Assembly: GCA_021770615.1 (NCBI GenBank)
Contig: JAETQR010000001.1
Span: forward strand, 1 to 64,000
Length of the DNA stretch: 64,000 nucleotides
Source: Lachnospiraceae bacterium
Lineage (GTDB): Bacteria > Bacillota_A > Clostridia > Lachnospirales > Lachnospiraceae
Direction: 5' to 3'
This document shows positions 25,401 to 35,465 of this stretch, piece by piece (the stretch's first letter is position 1; every line of letters starts with the position of its first letter). The position numbers and the translations under genes were made by a program. The notes under the pieces were generated by a model that saw only the letters and a list, made by a program, of their open reading frames with translations, searched no databases and was not told where the DNA came from.

Positions 25401-26641
25401 TACGACTTGCCTCCTAATAGTTTTTTTGCAATCTTCTGGGCGTCCACGGTTCCAATGTCATCCGGAACATTCTGTCCCCATGTGACATAAGATAACGGCC
25501 GGCCCGTATATATTTTCATATTCAACATCACGCCGGCGGATGATGTTTCATCCAGTTTCGTAAAAATCATGCTGTAATCCGTAATATCCGAATATACATC
25601 TGCGATATCTTTCAAATCACTGTACTTTGTCCCCGCATTCAGTACAAGATAAACCTCTCTCTTTGAAATCGGAACCTGCTCGATGAGATCACAAAGATCT
25701 TTTAACTGCTCTTTATTTTTGTGGGAACATCCTGCTGTATCGATCAGACACACATCATATTTGTTCAATTCCTCCTGCAGCTCCCCTAATTCTGCCGGGC
25801 TATAAACCACACTCAAAGGAACGCTTAATATATTCGCATATGTTTTTAACTGCTCCACAGCAGCGATCCGGTATGTGTCTGCTGTAATGAGTGCAACATT
25901 CTTTTTATCTTCTAATTTAAGTTTGGATGCGATCTTAGCGATCGTCGTCGTTTTTCCTACGCCTGTAGAACCAAGAAAGAACACATACTTGGGGCCTTCT
26001 TCGACTACTTTATCCAGTACATAAGGCTGACCTGTCATCAATATGATCTTCTGGTAGGTCGCCGCAAGGATCTGGTTGAGCGCTGCGTCCCTCGGAAGTG
26101 AACTGTCGATTTCGTCCATCAGCTTATCTGCGATCGATGGCGCCACTTCATTTTCAAGCATTTGTTTGCGAATCAGCTCCTTGCAGGCATCTGCTTTGCG
26201 GATCTCCTCATTTTCCGGCTCCTCCTCCGAAACCTCCCGCTCTTCTTCTCTCTCTTTTTCGGGTTCGGAAACACCTTTTGTCTCCTCTTTATTTGAAATC
26301 TGTTTTTCCAACATTTTCTGCAGGCTGTTTAATTTTTCTTCAATACCCGCTGCACTTTTATCCTCGTCTTCCTCACCTGCCACGATATCCGGAACAAATT
26401 TCGGAGCAGACAGATCGAGCGATACTCCTGCTTTTTCGTTTTCCTTTTTGGCTTCCGTATCATAAATGATATTCTCTTCTAAAGCTGCGGTTACCTCTAC
26501 CTTGCTTTTTACAAAAAATTTAGCCACTCCTTTGGGATGGACTTTTTTTATATTCATAACGATCGCATTGCTTCCTAACTCCTCTTTTGCCATTTTGATC
26601 GCTTCTGTTTCTGTCTTTGCCAAAAATTTCTTAATAATCAT
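25400..26641 (-). CDS. flhF: flagellar SRP-like GTPase FlhF
   Basis: The 413-residue protein has the usual three parts: a basic N-terminal B domain with an acidic Glu-rich linker (about 90-150), an N domain (about 150-210), and an SRP54-type G domain with Walker A GSTGVGKTT (224-232), then DTAGCSHK and TKLDETSSAG. FlhF marks the site of flagellar assembly. It overlaps flhA by 4 bases upstream and flhG by 1 base downstream, so the three are tightly coupled. Confidence 0.95.
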   Translation of the reverse strand: MIIKKFLAKTETEAIKMAKEELGSNAIVMNIKKVHPKGVAKFFVKSKVEVTAALEENIIYDTEAKKENEKAGVSLDLSAPKFVPDIVAGEEDEDKSAAGIEEKLNSLQKMLEKQISNKEETKGVSEPEKEREEEREVSEEEPENEEIRKADACKELIRKQMLENEVAPSIADKLMDEIDSSLPRDAALNQILAATYQKIILMTGQPYVLDKVVEEGPKYVFFLGSTGVGKTTTIAKIASKLKLEDKKNVALITADTYRIAAVEQLKTYANILSVPLSVVYSPAELGELQEELNKYDVCLIDTAGCSHKNKEQLKDLCDLIEQVPISKREVYLVLNAGTKYSDLKDIADVYSDITDYSMIFTKLDETSSAGVMLNMKIYTGRPLSYVTWGQNVPDDIGTVDAQKIAKKLLGGKS

Positions 26642-28680
26642 TCTACGGTCACCATCCCAACTGACTGAAGCTCAACATCTGAGTCAATCTCATTATATGA
26701 TAATACATGCAGATTTTTAAACTGCTCCATCGTAAGATGCTTAAAATACATTCTCACGATCGGTGAAGTAATAATAATCGGAGTCTTTCCAAGCTCCTCG
26801 AGCTTTCCGCTCTCTTCCCTGAGTGCCTCCATGATCCGCGCCGAATAATCCGGATCAAGAGCCAGATAAGATCCCTGCTCACTCTGTTTCACCGAGTTCA
26901 TGATCTCCTGTTCCACCTTCGGATCGAGGGTGATCACACTGGTCGCCTCTTTATTGGTAAAATACTTATTGGAAATCGCTCTTCGTAAATTCTGTCTGAC
27001 ATATTCCGTCAGGATATCCGTGTCATGCGTAGTCGGCGCATAATCTGCCAGGGTTTCAAAGATCGTGATCAGATCCCGGATTGAAATCCCTTCCATCAAA
27101 AGATTCTGAAGCACTTTCTGGATTTCCCCGACACTGAGCGTCTTTGGTACAAGTTCAGAGACAAGCGTATCATTTGCTTCTTTGACATTGTCAATAAGAT
27201 TCTGCACATCCTGCCTTGTAAGAAGTTCATGAAGATTTCCACGGATGATCTCCATCAAATGGGTCGCTATGATCGATGGCGGGTCTACAACGGTATAACC
27301 AAGAGACTCCGCACGCTCCCTCTGGCCTTCCGTGATCCAGATCGCCGGAAGATGGAACGATGGCTCAAATGTCGGGATACCTGTCAGTTCCTCTTCGACA
27401 AATCCCGGATTCATCGCCATATAATGATCGAATAAGATCTCACCCTCGCTGACCGGAACCCCTTTGATCTTGATCACATACTGATTCGGATTTAACTGTA
27501 TATTATCACGCAGACGGATCATCGGAACAACACATCCGAGTTCGAGAGCAATCTGTCTTCGGATCATAACAACACGGTCGAGAAGGTCTCCGCCCTGATT
27601 CACATCCGCAAGAGGAATGATACCATAACCAAACTCCAGCTCGATCGAATCCACACGGAGCAGCGATGTAACATTTTCCGGTCTCCGGATCTCTTCTGCC
27701 GACTCTTCCTCCTCGCTCACCTGTGCATCTGTCTCTTCCATCTCGAGTTCATTGGTGATCATCCTCGAAGTAATGATAAAGAAAATTCCATATCCACTGA
27801 AAATAACAATATTCATCGGTGTAAAGATACCGAGCCCGATCAGGGCACACCCAACCATCATAAGAACTTTCGGCGCACCGAGCAGCTGCTTCTGGAGAAC
27901 TCCTCCGACATCCGCCTCTTTGGATCCTTTTGTGACAAGAACACCGGTCGCCAGTGAGATCATAAGTGAAGGGATCTGGCTGGTCAGTCCGTCACCGATC
28001 GTAAGGATCGAATAGGACTGCAGCGCCGCTGTCACTTCCATTCCATTCATGAGTACACCCAGCGCCAGACCACCGATAAAGTTTATGACAGTGATGACAA
28101 GACCGGCTGTCGCATCTCCTTTTACATACTTCGTAGCACCATCCATGGCGCCAAAAAACGCCGCCTCAGACTGGATCTTCTCTCTTCGCTCCTTTGCCTC
28201 TTCATCTGTGATCGCACCCGTATTCAGATCGGCATCGATCGCCATCTGTTTACCGGGCATTGCATCCAGTGTAAATCTCGCCGTCACCTCGGATACACGT
28301 TCCGAACCTTTATTGATGACCATAAGCTGTACGATGATCAGGATCAAAAACACAACCGCTCCGACAATGAGATTACCACCACCGACAAAGTTTCCAAATG
28401 TATTTACGACATTTCCTGCTTCTCCATTCAAAAGGATATTTCTCGTCGAACTTACATTCAGGGACAGCCTGAAAAGCGTCGTCAGAAGAAGCAATGTCGG
28501 GAACGTCGACATATCAAGCGGCTCTTTTGCAAAAAGTGCGTTGAAAAGAACAAGCATGGATACGCCGATATTTAACGTAAATAAAATGTCCAGCAGCAGA
28601 AGGGGAACCGGAATAATAAGACATAAGATCGGTACCAGAACAAAACATCCCAGTATGATGTCCATTTTCTTCATATCCAA
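26638..28680 (-). CDS. flhA: flagellar export gate protein FlhA
   Basis: The 680-residue protein has about eight membrane spans in the first 310 residues, with the FHIPEP-family stretch containing DAMPGKQMAIDADLNTGAI, and a cytoplasmic C-terminal domain that docks export substrates. It forms the ring of the flagellar type III export gate. The last 4 bases overlap flhF and the gap to flhB is 15 bases. Confidence 0.97.
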   Translation of the reverse strand: MDMKKMDIILGCFVLVPILCLIIPVPLLLLDILFTLNIGVSMLVLFNALFAKEPLDMSTFPTLLLLTTLFRLSLNVSSTRNILLNGEAGNVVNTFGNFVGGGNLIVGAVVFLILIIVQLMVINKGSERVSEVTARFTLDAMPGKQMAIDADLNTGAITDEEAKERREKIQSEAAFFGAMDGATKYVKGDATAGLVITVINFIGGLALGVLMNGMEVTAALQSYSILTIGDGLTSQIPSLMISLATGVLVTKGSKEADVGGVLQKQLLGAPKVLMMVGCALIGLGIFTPMNIVIFSGYGIFFIITSRMITNELEMEETDAQVSEEEESAEEIRRPENVTSLLRVDSIELEFGYGIIPLADVNQGGDLLDRVVMIRRQIALELGCVVPMIRLRDNIQLNPNQYVIKIKGVPVSEGEILFDHYMAMNPGFVEEELTGIPTFEPSFHLPAIWITEGQRERAESLGYTVVDPPSIIATHLMEIIRGNLHELLTRQDVQNLIDNVKEANDTLVSELVPKTLSVGEIQKVLQNLLMEGISIRDLITIFETLADYAPTTHDTDILTEYVRQNLRRAISNKYFTNKEATSVITLDPKVEQEIMNSVKQSEQGSYLALDPDYSARIMEALREESGKLEELGKTPIIITSPIVRMYFKHLTMEQFKNLHVLSYNEIDSDVELQSVGMVTVE

Positions 28681-28695
28681 TCTACCTCCATACTT

Positions 28696-29793
28696 TTAAA
28701 GTTTACCCTGCAAATTATATACATACGCCAGAATCTCCGCCACCATCTGATACAGTTCAGGCGGAATCTGGTCTCCAATCTCCACATTATAATATAACAT
28801 TCTGGCTAACGGCTTGTTTTCCACGATTTCAACTCTGTTTTCCTTTGCGACATCCTTTATCCTCGCCGCCAGATAATCAGCACCTTTCGCCAGAACGACC
28901 GGTGCATCCCCGAGCGATTTATCATACTTGATCGCCACCGCCAGATGAGTCGGGTTCGTAATGACCACATCTGCCTCCGGGACACTCTGCATCATACGGC
29001 GCCTGGAAACCTCCTGCATCTTACTGCGGATACGGCTTTTGATCTGCGGATTTCCCTCGGTATTCTTATACTCATCCTTTACTTCCTGCTTGGTCATTTT
29101 CATATCTTTTTTAAATTTCCGCTTCTGATATACATAATCGATCATCGCAAGGATAAAAAAGACGGCACAAATTTTAAATCCTACATTCATGATCGTATCG
29201 ACGATCAATTCGAGAGCCGGTATAAGCTCCAGCTGATATATATTGACGACAAGTCCCCACTCATCCTTTAAAGACGAGTAGATCACATAAAACAATACGC
29301 CAAGCTTTGCCACCGCTTTGATCAGGTCAAAGATTTTATCTTTTGAAAAAAGCCTCTTGAAACCAGAAACCGGATTAAACTTGGTAAACTTTGGCATAAG
29401 CGGCTTTAAAGTAGGTTTCCACTTCACCTGCACAACATTGACGACAAACGCCGCAATAAATGCCAGTGCAAAAATCGGCCCCGCTGTCAGTAAAATCTCC
29501 CTGCCGCCGATCACAAAAAGATTCATCGCTCTCAGACTGTTAAAATCATAGGCGTAATCGCTGATACTGCCCATATAGATCCGAAAAACCCCTGAAAAGC
29601 GGTCATACATAAAACCACCAAACACTTTTAAACAGAGAAACAATACAATGAGCAGCACCGCCACACCAAGATCCTGACTTTTGGCCACCTGTCCTTCTTT
29701 TCTGGCATCTTCAAGTTTTCTCGGTGTCGCATCCTCTGTCTTTTCCCCACCTTCCCCGTCTTTTGCAAAAAACTGAAGGTTATATTCCAGCAT
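28696..29793 (-). CDS. flhB: flagellar export switch protein FlhB
   Basis: The 365-residue protein has four membrane spans (about 30-215) and a cytoplasmic domain with the self-cleavage motif NPTH, in VVITNPTHLAVAIKYD. Cleavage switches export from rod/hook to filament substrates. The N-terminal stretch GEKTEDATPRKLEDARKEGQ is the family signature. It lies between fliR and flhA, the standard order. Confidence 0.97.
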   Translation of the reverse strand: MLEYNLQFFAKDGEGGEKTEDATPRKLEDARKEGQVAKSQDLGVAVLLIVLFLCLKVFGGFMYDRFSGVFRIYMGSISDYAYDFNSLRAMNLFVIGGREILLTAGPIFALAFIAAFVVNVVQVKWKPTLKPLMPKFTKFNPVSGFKRLFSKDKIFDLIKAVAKLGVLFYVIYSSLKDEWGLVVNIYQLELIPALELIVDTIMNVGFKICAVFFILAMIDYVYQKRKFKKDMKMTKQEVKDEYKNTEGNPQIKSRIRSKMQEVSRRRMMQSVPEADVVITNPTHLAVAIKYDKSLGDAPVVLAKGADYLAARIKDVAKENRVEIVENKPLARMLYYNVEIGDQIPPELYQMVAEILAYVYNLQGKL

Positions 29794-29830
29794 AGAAACG
29801 TCCCCATTTCTGACCTTGGTCTATCCGGCC

Positions 29831-30607
29831 TTACTGCCTTGGTGTAAAAGAACGATACACCTGCAAAATAACATCATTCATCGTGTCCATCACAAAATTG
29901 GTGATCGTCGGTACCGTGGGAATGATGATCAGAAGGATCAGAATCCCTACAAGGACTTTTACCTGCATCCCCACAACAAACATATTCATCTGCGGGGCTG
30001 CCCTCGAAAGCACACCAAGGACTACGTTGATGACCAGCATACATGCAAATACAGGAAGCACGATCCGAAAACCGATCAAAAAATAATTTCCCATGAAATC
30101 AATCGCTGTCTCTACGACATTCCCGCTAAAAACAGCTCTTCCGATATTGAAATACCGAAATGTATCTAAAATGGCCCGAAGCACATAATAGTGCATATTC
30201 GTTACGACCATGATAAGCATAACAAGATAAGTATACATATTTCCTGTCACCGACACCTGGATCCGGGACAGCGGATCAAACATACTTGCCATTGAGAGCC
30301 CCATCTCCATATCCATGACCTGCCCGGCAAAAGCAATAATATACAGACATATATTACACATGAAGCCAAGTATGAGCCCGACCGCAGCCTCCTGAAGGAT
30401 CAGCGCCGAATACCCGATGATTCCCGTATATTCCAATTCTACGACCGGCGTCACCTGGATCGCTACGATCGACAGCAGGATACTGACTGCCGCTTTCACC
30501 CGTATGGGAATGGCATTATAGCTAAAAAACGGAGCCGCCATCACAAAGGAGGAAATACGGATCAGGATCAGAAGATAAAACTCAAGATGTTCCACAGTAA
30601 AATTCAT
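29831..30607 (-). CDS. fliR: flagellar export gate protein FliR
   Basis: The 258-residue protein has about six hydrophobic segments and the FliR features, including QEAAVGLILGF and a hydrophobic segment with the DMEMGLSMASMFDP motif. It forms the export gate core with FliP and FliQ. I prefer the ATG at 30607, behind GGGGATTAAA, to an in-frame upstream start that adds 18 unlike residues. Confidence 0.93.
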   Translation of the reverse strand: MNFTVEHLEFYLLILIRISSFVMAAPFFSYNAIPIRVKAAVSILLSIVAIQVTPVVELEYTGIIGYSALILQEAAVGLILGFMCNICLYIIAFAGQVMDMEMGLSMASMFDPLSRIQVSVTGNMYTYLVMLIMVVTNMHYYVLRAILDTFRYFNIGRAVFSGNVVETAIDFMGNYFLIGFRIVLPVFACMLVINVVLGVLSRAAPQMNMFVVGMQVKVLVGILILLIIIPTVPTITNFVMDTMNDVILQVYRSFTPRQ

Positions 30608-30671
30608 TTTAATCCCCATTCCTGTAAAGTGAACAAAAATCCCCTTTTGAACTTTGTCCACCTGTGCTGCC

Positions 30672-30941
30672 TCACCTTATAAAAACTGAAAAGTTTTCAC
30701 AAAGAAGCCGCAAAAACTCGACACAATTATTCATGATCCAGTTACCTGTCAAAAGCAGTGTCAGAAAAATAGCCAGCAGCTTTGGCACAAATGTCAGCGT
30801 CTGCTCCTGTATCGAAGTGACTGTCTGAAAAATACTGATGATCAGACCTACAATAAGAGAAACAAGCAGCAATGGCGCCGCACATTTTATGATAACCCAT
30901 ATCATCTGGGATGATATGTCTACCACATCACTTTCTGTCAT
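30672..30941 (-). CDS. fliQ: flagellar export gate protein FliQ
   Basis: The 89-residue protein has two long membrane spans (about 17-40 and 50-75) with the conserved SIFQTVTSIQEQTLTFVPK between them, typical of FliQ in size and sequence. It is one of the small helical-hairpin subunits of the export gate. It stands between fliP and fliR. Confidence 0.95.
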   Translation of the reverse strand: MTESDVVDISSQMIWVIIKCAAPLLLVSLIVGLIISIFQTVTSIQEQTLTFVPKLLAIFLTLLLTGNWIMNNCVEFLRLLCENFSVFIR

Positions 30942-30998
30942 CGTTATGTCACCTTCCCTTTCCCGTCGTCAACGGCCTAAAGAATTTTTCTTATAAAA

Positions 30999-31853
30999 CT
31001 AATAAAATGTCTGAACAACCTGTCCAATCACCAGGTTCCATCCATCTGCCAGAACAAACAGTAAGATCTTAAACGGCATGGAGATCGTCGTCGGCGGAAG
31101 CATCATCATACCCATGGACATAAGTGTTGAGGCAACTACCATATCGATCACAATAAACGGCAGATAGATCATAAAACCGATGATAAACGCCGTTCTCAGT
31201 TCGCTGATAACAAAAGCCGGCATAAGAACCATCGTCGGAATATCCTCCTCGGACTCAATATCCCTGTCCTCCCCCTCAATATCAAGGAAAAGACGAATAT
31301 CCGACCGGTTTGTCTGCTTAAACATAAATGCCCGGATCGGTTTCAGGCCTGCATTCAATGCCTCCTCCTGTGTCAGCTCCCCCTGCTGGAATGGCTGTAC
31401 GCAGTTTTCATTGATATCCGATATGGTCGGAGACATGATAAAAAGTGTAAGAAACAGTGCCAAACCAACCATGACCTGGTTTGGCGGCGTCGTCTGGGTC
31501 CCCAGAGCAGAACGCACAAAATGTAGCACCACGATTATTCTTGTGAATGAGGTCATCATGATAAGAATGGATGGTGCTAATGATAAAACCGTCAAAACAA
31601 GAAGCATCTGTAAACTTGCTGACAAGCTACTGCTTCCTGCATTTGATGTTATATTAAATTGGAAGGCATCCGGATCTTCCGGATCACTTACGCCGGCAGT
31701 CCCACTCCCTCCGATTTCATCGGCCTGGGAGTCGGATCTGACGTTTGGTGCCGCATTTACGATTGTATGAGAAAAAAAGGTTAATATGCACAGTACCATA
31801 ACCAGAGATATCCCTTTACCTACAATCGAAAATAATCTCTTATGTGTTCTCAT
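30999..31853 (-). CDS. fliP: flagellar export gate protein FliP
   Basis: The 284-residue protein begins with a basic, hydrophobic signal sequence ending near the VNAAPN site (about residue 35), then a Ser/Gly-rich stretch and four membrane spans with the FliP signatures SFTRIIVVLHFVRSALGTQ and GMMMLPPTTISMPFKILLF. It is the main pore subunit of the export gate. GGTTGG precedes the start, 16 bases after fliO. Confidence 0.96.
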   Translation of the reverse strand: MRTHKRLFSIVGKGISLVMVLCILTFFSHTIVNAAPNVRSDSQADEIGGSGTAGVSDPEDPDAFQFNITSNAGSSSLSASLQMLLVLTVLSLAPSILIMMTSFTRIIVVLHFVRSALGTQTTPPNQVMVGLALFLTLFIMSPTISDINENCVQPFQQGELTQEEALNAGLKPIRAFMFKQTNRSDIRLFLDIEGEDRDIESEEDIPTMVLMPAFVISELRTAFIIGFMIYLPFIVIDMVVASTLMSMGMMMLPPTTISMPFKILLFVLADGWNLVIGQVVQTFY

Positions 31854-31869
31854 AATACCAACCTTTTCT

Positions 31870-32226
31870 CTATTCTTTATTATCTTTCTTTTTTAACATG
31901 GAAGTCACCCTGCCCATCACATCCTTAAAAGATGCATTCGAAACCATCTCATCCATCTCCGGAAGCTCCAACTGTTCCTCCTCTAATGGAGTCAGGAAAG
32001 AAATATGATCCTTCGTGACAGCGATGGAATAATACTTCGTACCGAGCTTTATGATCTGAATATACTTATTCGGTGCGATCTTAAAAGTCTCGATCACCCG
32101 GATATTCTTTGAATGAGACTGGACTGCTCCCGACTTGGCAATCCAACGGGTTGCATAATAGGTAGCTGCAAGCACCAATACAAAAATGAGAATGGTAGCA
32201 AGCAGCTGAAGAATATTATCCCCCAT
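31870..32226 (-). CDS. fliO: flagellar protein FliO/FliZ
   Basis: The 118-residue protein has one N-terminal membrane span (about 5-27) and a small cytoplasmic domain with VIETFKIAPNKYIQIIKLG, the FliO motif. FliO helps FliP assemble. Its start is 2 bases from the cheY stop. It is known as FliZ in B. subtilis. Confidence 0.88.
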   Translation of the reverse strand: MGDNILQLLATILIFVLVLAATYYATRWIAKSGAVQSHSKNIRVIETFKIAPNKYIQIIKLGTKYYSIAVTKDHISFLTPLEEEQLELPEMDEMVSNASFKDVMGRVTSMLKKKDNKE

Positions 32227-32228
32227 TA

Positions 32229-32591
32229 TTAACCGATTGCCTTTTTAACCGCTTCCAATACACGGTCTGCCTGGAATGGTTTTACGATGAAATCTTTTGC
32301 GCCAGACTGAATGGACTCAATAACCATCGCCTGCTGACCCATGGCGGAGCACATAATGATATTAGCGCTTGCGTCTGTCTCTTTGATCTTCTTGAGAGCC
32401 TGGATCCCATCCATCTCCGGCATTGTGATATCCATCATTACAAGATCCGGTTTGGTTTCATTGTACTTCTCAACCGCTTTTGCGCCGTTCTCGGCTTCTC
32501 CGGCCACTTCGTAACCATTCTTTGTTAAAATGTCTTTAATCATGACTCTCATAAATGCTGCGTCATCACATATTAAAACACTTTTTGCCAT
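32229..32591 (-). CDS. cheY: chemotaxis response regulator CheY
   Basis: The 120-residue protein is a lone receiver domain with phosphoacceptor Asp54 in MMDITMPEMDG, an acidic pair at 9-10, and Lys in FIVKPFQ. Phospho-CheY binds FliM and FliY to bias rotation. The ATG at 32591 has GGAGG nine bases upstream; the ATG two codons earlier is too close to it. It is nested between fliY and fliO, as in other Firmicutes. Confidence 0.96.
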   Translation of the reverse strand: MAKSVLICDDAAFMRVMIKDILTKNGYEVAGEAENGAKAVEKYNETKPDLVMMDITMPEMDGIQALKKIKETDASANIIMCSAMGQQAMVIESIQSGAKDFIVKPFQADRVLEAVKKAIG

Positions 32592-32610
32592 TGTCATTCT
32601 CCTCCGTAAT

Positions 32611-33789
32611 TTAATCTTTAATAATTTCTGTTACCCTTATACCAAAACTTTCTTCAATAACAACAACTTCACCTTTAGCGACGAACTTTCCATTCACTAA
32701 CACATCAATCGGTTCCCCAGCAAGCTTATCAAGTTCAATGATCGTACCCGGTGAAAAATCCAGTATCTCTTTTATGGATTTACTGGTTCTTCCAAGTTCT
32801 ACTGTAACTTCCAGTGGCACATCCATGATCAGGTCGATGTTTTCCGGAGCGATCCCATCCAGATTCGTCGGCATAAAACTCTGGAACTGCGCCGGTTGTA
32901 TGTTCAGATCCTGTCCTGGCATCGCATACATCGGCATCCCCATCACTGGCTGCCCCTGTGGCACCGGTTGTGGTGCGGGAGCTGGCTGTGGAGTCGGTGC
33001 CGGGGCCGGTGTCGGAGTTGGCTGCGGCGCCGGCTCTGGTGCCGGGGCGGCCGCCTCTTCTTCCTGGCCACCTGCTTCCATCGAACTTCGGAACTTTGTA
33101 TATATCATACGCCCAAAGTCCAGTGTATATAACTGCATGATCTCACTGTCTACCAGATCACCGATCGTCAATCGGAACGAAACCTGCACAAACAGCTTCC
33201 CAACCATATCAGCAAGTACTTCTTCCAGTCCGGCATCGTCAAAATCAACCCTCGTGGATGTCGGTGGACTGATATCCACCATATCATTTATCATAGATGA
33301 CATTGATGTGGCCGCCGAACCCATCATCTGGTTCATGGCCTCACTGATCGCACTGAGATGAAGATCTGTTAACTCAGTATCCGTGTTTGTACCATCTCCG
33401 CCCATCATAAGATCTGTGATCACTTTTACATCGTGTTCCTTCAGCACAAGAACATTTTTTCCCTCAAGTCCTGCCCTGTAAGAAATGTATATAAATACAC
33501 ATGGTGCTTCATTACGTTCTTTCAGGTCTTCTACTGTCACATAATCAATCTGTGGTGTCGTTATCTCAACCCGGTTATTTACCAATACAGCCAACGTAGT
33601 TGCTGCAGTTCCCATACTGATATTAGCGATTTCACCTAATGCATCGCCTTCTTCCGGAGACAAACGCTCTTCGGAGACCGCTGCACCGGAAGAACTCATC
33701 TCTGCGTCTGAACTACTTTCTTCCTGGCCTGTATCGTCTACACCGCCAAGCAGAGCATTGATCTCTTCCTGCGATAACATTCCATCCAT
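32611..33789 (-). CDS. fliY: flagellar motor switch phosphatase FliY
   Basis: The 392-residue protein has an N-terminal CheY-P-binding peptide (LSQEEINALLGG, 5-16), a CheC-like phosphatase domain (about 45-240) that keeps two E-x-x-N active sites (E53/N56 in LGEIANI, and SEAMNQ), a linker of about 50 residues made mostly of Pro, Ala, Gln and Thr, and a C-terminal FliN domain (about 315-390). It forms the lower C-ring and removes phosphate from CheY-P. Because no cheC lies in the locus, FliY may be the main CheY phosphatase. Confidence 0.95.
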   Translation of the reverse strand: MDGMLSQEEINALLGGVDDTGQEESSSDAEMSSSGAAVSEERLSPEEGDALGEIANISMGTAATTLAVLVNNRVEITTPQIDYVTVEDLKERNEAPCVFIYISYRAGLEGKNVLVLKEHDVKVITDLMMGGDGTNTDTELTDLHLSAISEAMNQMMGSAATSMSSMINDMVDISPPTSTRVDFDDAGLEEVLADMVGKLFVQVSFRLTIGDLVDSEIMQLYTLDFGRMIYTKFRSSMEAGGQEEEAAAPAPEPAPQPTPTPAPAPTPQPAPAPQPVPQGQPVMGMPMYAMPGQDLNIQPAQFQSFMPTNLDGIAPENIDLIMDVPLEVTVELGRTSKSIKEILDFSPGTIIELDKLAGEPIDVLVNGKFVAKGEVVVIEESFGIRVTEIIKD

Positions 33790-33795
33790 GGCATT

Positions 33796-34773
33796 TTACT
33801 CCTCTCTGTATACTGATTTAATTTTAACTGCATATGCATCGTCATAAGCACCCGGCAATGCAGAAAATTTCTTAATATTCCCAACATAAACATCCAGATC
33901 ATCTTCTAATTTTGTGTTTACCTTAATAATATCTCCCACCTGCAGATGGATAAAATCATTGACTGAAATCGCACTGCGTCCCATGATCGCCCGCACAGGA
34001 ATCTGCGCTTTGCTGATATTGTCTTCGATGATCCCCTGGTAATCTTCATTTCCTTTTGCTCCGGTCGTCGAATACCAGTATTTTGTGTTCACCTTTTCGA
34101 TCACCGGTTCCAGCACGGTATACGGAATACATACATTGATCACTTCCTCGACATCTCCGATCTTAATATTCATCGTGACGATGGAAGTCATCTCATTCGG
34201 AGAAACAAACTGGGCAAACTGGGAGTTGGTCTCGATCCGTTCCAACGTCGGTTCCAGCCTCTGTACATTCTGCCATGGCTCTACGAGTAAATTTGTACAC
34301 ACTACCATAATGCGTTCAATGATCGTAAGCTCAATCTCCGTAAACTCCCTTGCCTTTTCCAAAGGCACTCCACTTCCGCCAAGCATCCTGTCTACGATCG
34401 CATATCCCAGACCGCTCGCAATCTCAATAATGATATTCCCCTCCAACGGGGCAAAATTCACAACCCCAAGCAAAACCGGGTTGGATAAGGAGTTTGAAAA
34501 CTCCTGAAAGGTCGCCGCCTCCGCATGCATCACTTCAACCTGAACATTATTTCTCAGGTATACCGGCAGATTTGTAGACAACAATCTGGCATAATGTTCA
34601 AATATGAATACAAGAGTACGCAGGTGATCTTTTGAAAATTTGGATGGTCTTGCAAAATCGTAATCCCTTACCTGTCTTTCTTCCACTTCCTCCAACTCAG
34701 CAGAATCAAACTCACCGCTGTTAAGCGCAGAAAGCAGATTGTCGATCTCGTTCTGCGACAGGACATCCCCCAT
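33796..34773 (-). CDS. fliM: flagellar motor switch protein FliM
   Basis: The 325-residue protein opens with the CheY-P-binding LSQNEIDNLLSAL, then a middle CheC-like domain that is rotor-structural, and a C-terminal SpoA/FliN-like domain. It is the C-ring subunit that receives the chemotaxis signal. I place the start at 34773 behind GAGGTGAG. A good promoter sits about 65 bases upstream, so fliM and the genes after it may have their own transcript start. Confidence 0.95.
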   Translation of the reverse strand: MGDVLSQNEIDNLLSALNSGEFDSAELEEVEERQVRDYDFARPSKFSKDHLRTLVFIFEHYARLLSTNLPVYLRNNVQVEVMHAEAATFQEFSNSLSNPVLLGVVNFAPLEGNIIIEIASGLGYAIVDRMLGGSGVPLEKAREFTEIELTIIERIMVVCTNLLVEPWQNVQRLEPTLERIETNSQFAQFVSPNEMTSIVTMNIKIGDVEEVINVCIPYTVLEPVIEKVNTKYWYSTTGAKGNEDYQGIIEDNISKAQIPVRAIMGRSAISVNDFIHLQVGDIIKVNTKLEDDLDVYVGNIKKFSALPGAYDDAYAVKIKSVYREE

Positions 34774-34838
34774 TTTTCTCACCTCACTGTATGAGTCTAA
34801 TCTGCACCAGTCACATCACATGACCAGCACCGTATTGA

Positions 34839-34867
34839 ATTATATCATAATTTCAAAATAATATAAA
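34839..34867 (-). promoter_or_regulatory. internal promoter in front of fliM
   Basis: On the minus strand TTTATA (34862-34867) and TATAAT (34839-34844) are 17 bases apart, and the -10 element carries the TG extension (TGATATAAT). It lies in the 117-base gap between fliL and fliM, one of the few real gaps in the locus. Confidence 0.55.
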
Positions 34868-34890
34868 GTATTTTCTTATATTTTTATAAA

Positions 34891-35400
34891 TTATTGGAAC
34901 ATATATCCCGTCAAAGAAATACGGACAACGCACTTACTCCCATAAAAATCCTGTATTTTCTTGAGAGCTTCCTCTTTTACCGCATTCTCATTCAATGTAT
35001 TGATCGTCTGCTCGGAAATCGCCTCTTTCACAAAATCACGGATATACACATCCGCCGCTTTTACCGATTCTGAGATATCACTGTAATCATCCGCCGCTTT
35101 GTTAAAAGAAACCACAATCCCTTCAAGCACGACAAAATGAGACTCCGAATCACCCGGATCTGATTTCAGATTGATCGTCTGTTTGGATTCAAACGTGATC
35201 GGATATGCTTCAAGATCTTCCACCGAATATTGCTGATCCTCTTCTTTTTCAATCTCCAGATCAATGACAGAGGCCACCTTATCCACAAGCTTATTCGTCT
35301 TGTTCATGGCTGGCACGATAGAAAACACCATTACGATCGTAAGTATAAGATTTATCACGGTAGATGCCATGATAACAACAGTAAGTATATTTTTCTTCAT
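34891..35400 (-). CDS. fliL: flagellar basal-body protein FliL
   Basis: The 169-residue protein has one N-terminal membrane span (about 8-30) and a periplasmic-side domain typical of FliL, ending with FYGSKCVVRISLTGYMFQ. FliL surrounds the stator units and supports torque. The position between motB and fliM is standard. GGAGG stands before the start. Confidence 0.85.
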   Translation of the reverse strand: MKKNILTVVIMASTVINLILTIVMVFSIVPAMNKTNKLVDKVASVIDLEIEKEEDQQYSVEDLEAYPITFESKQTINLKSDPGDSESHFVVLEGIVVSFNKAADDYSDISESVKAADVYIRDFVKEAISEQTINTLNENAVKEEALKKIQDFYGSKCVVRISLTGYMFQ

Positions 35401-35465
35401 TTTTGCCTCCTATTTTTGTTATCTTTTCTATGCGAATTGTGTCTCTTGCACATAGTGAGCAGATT

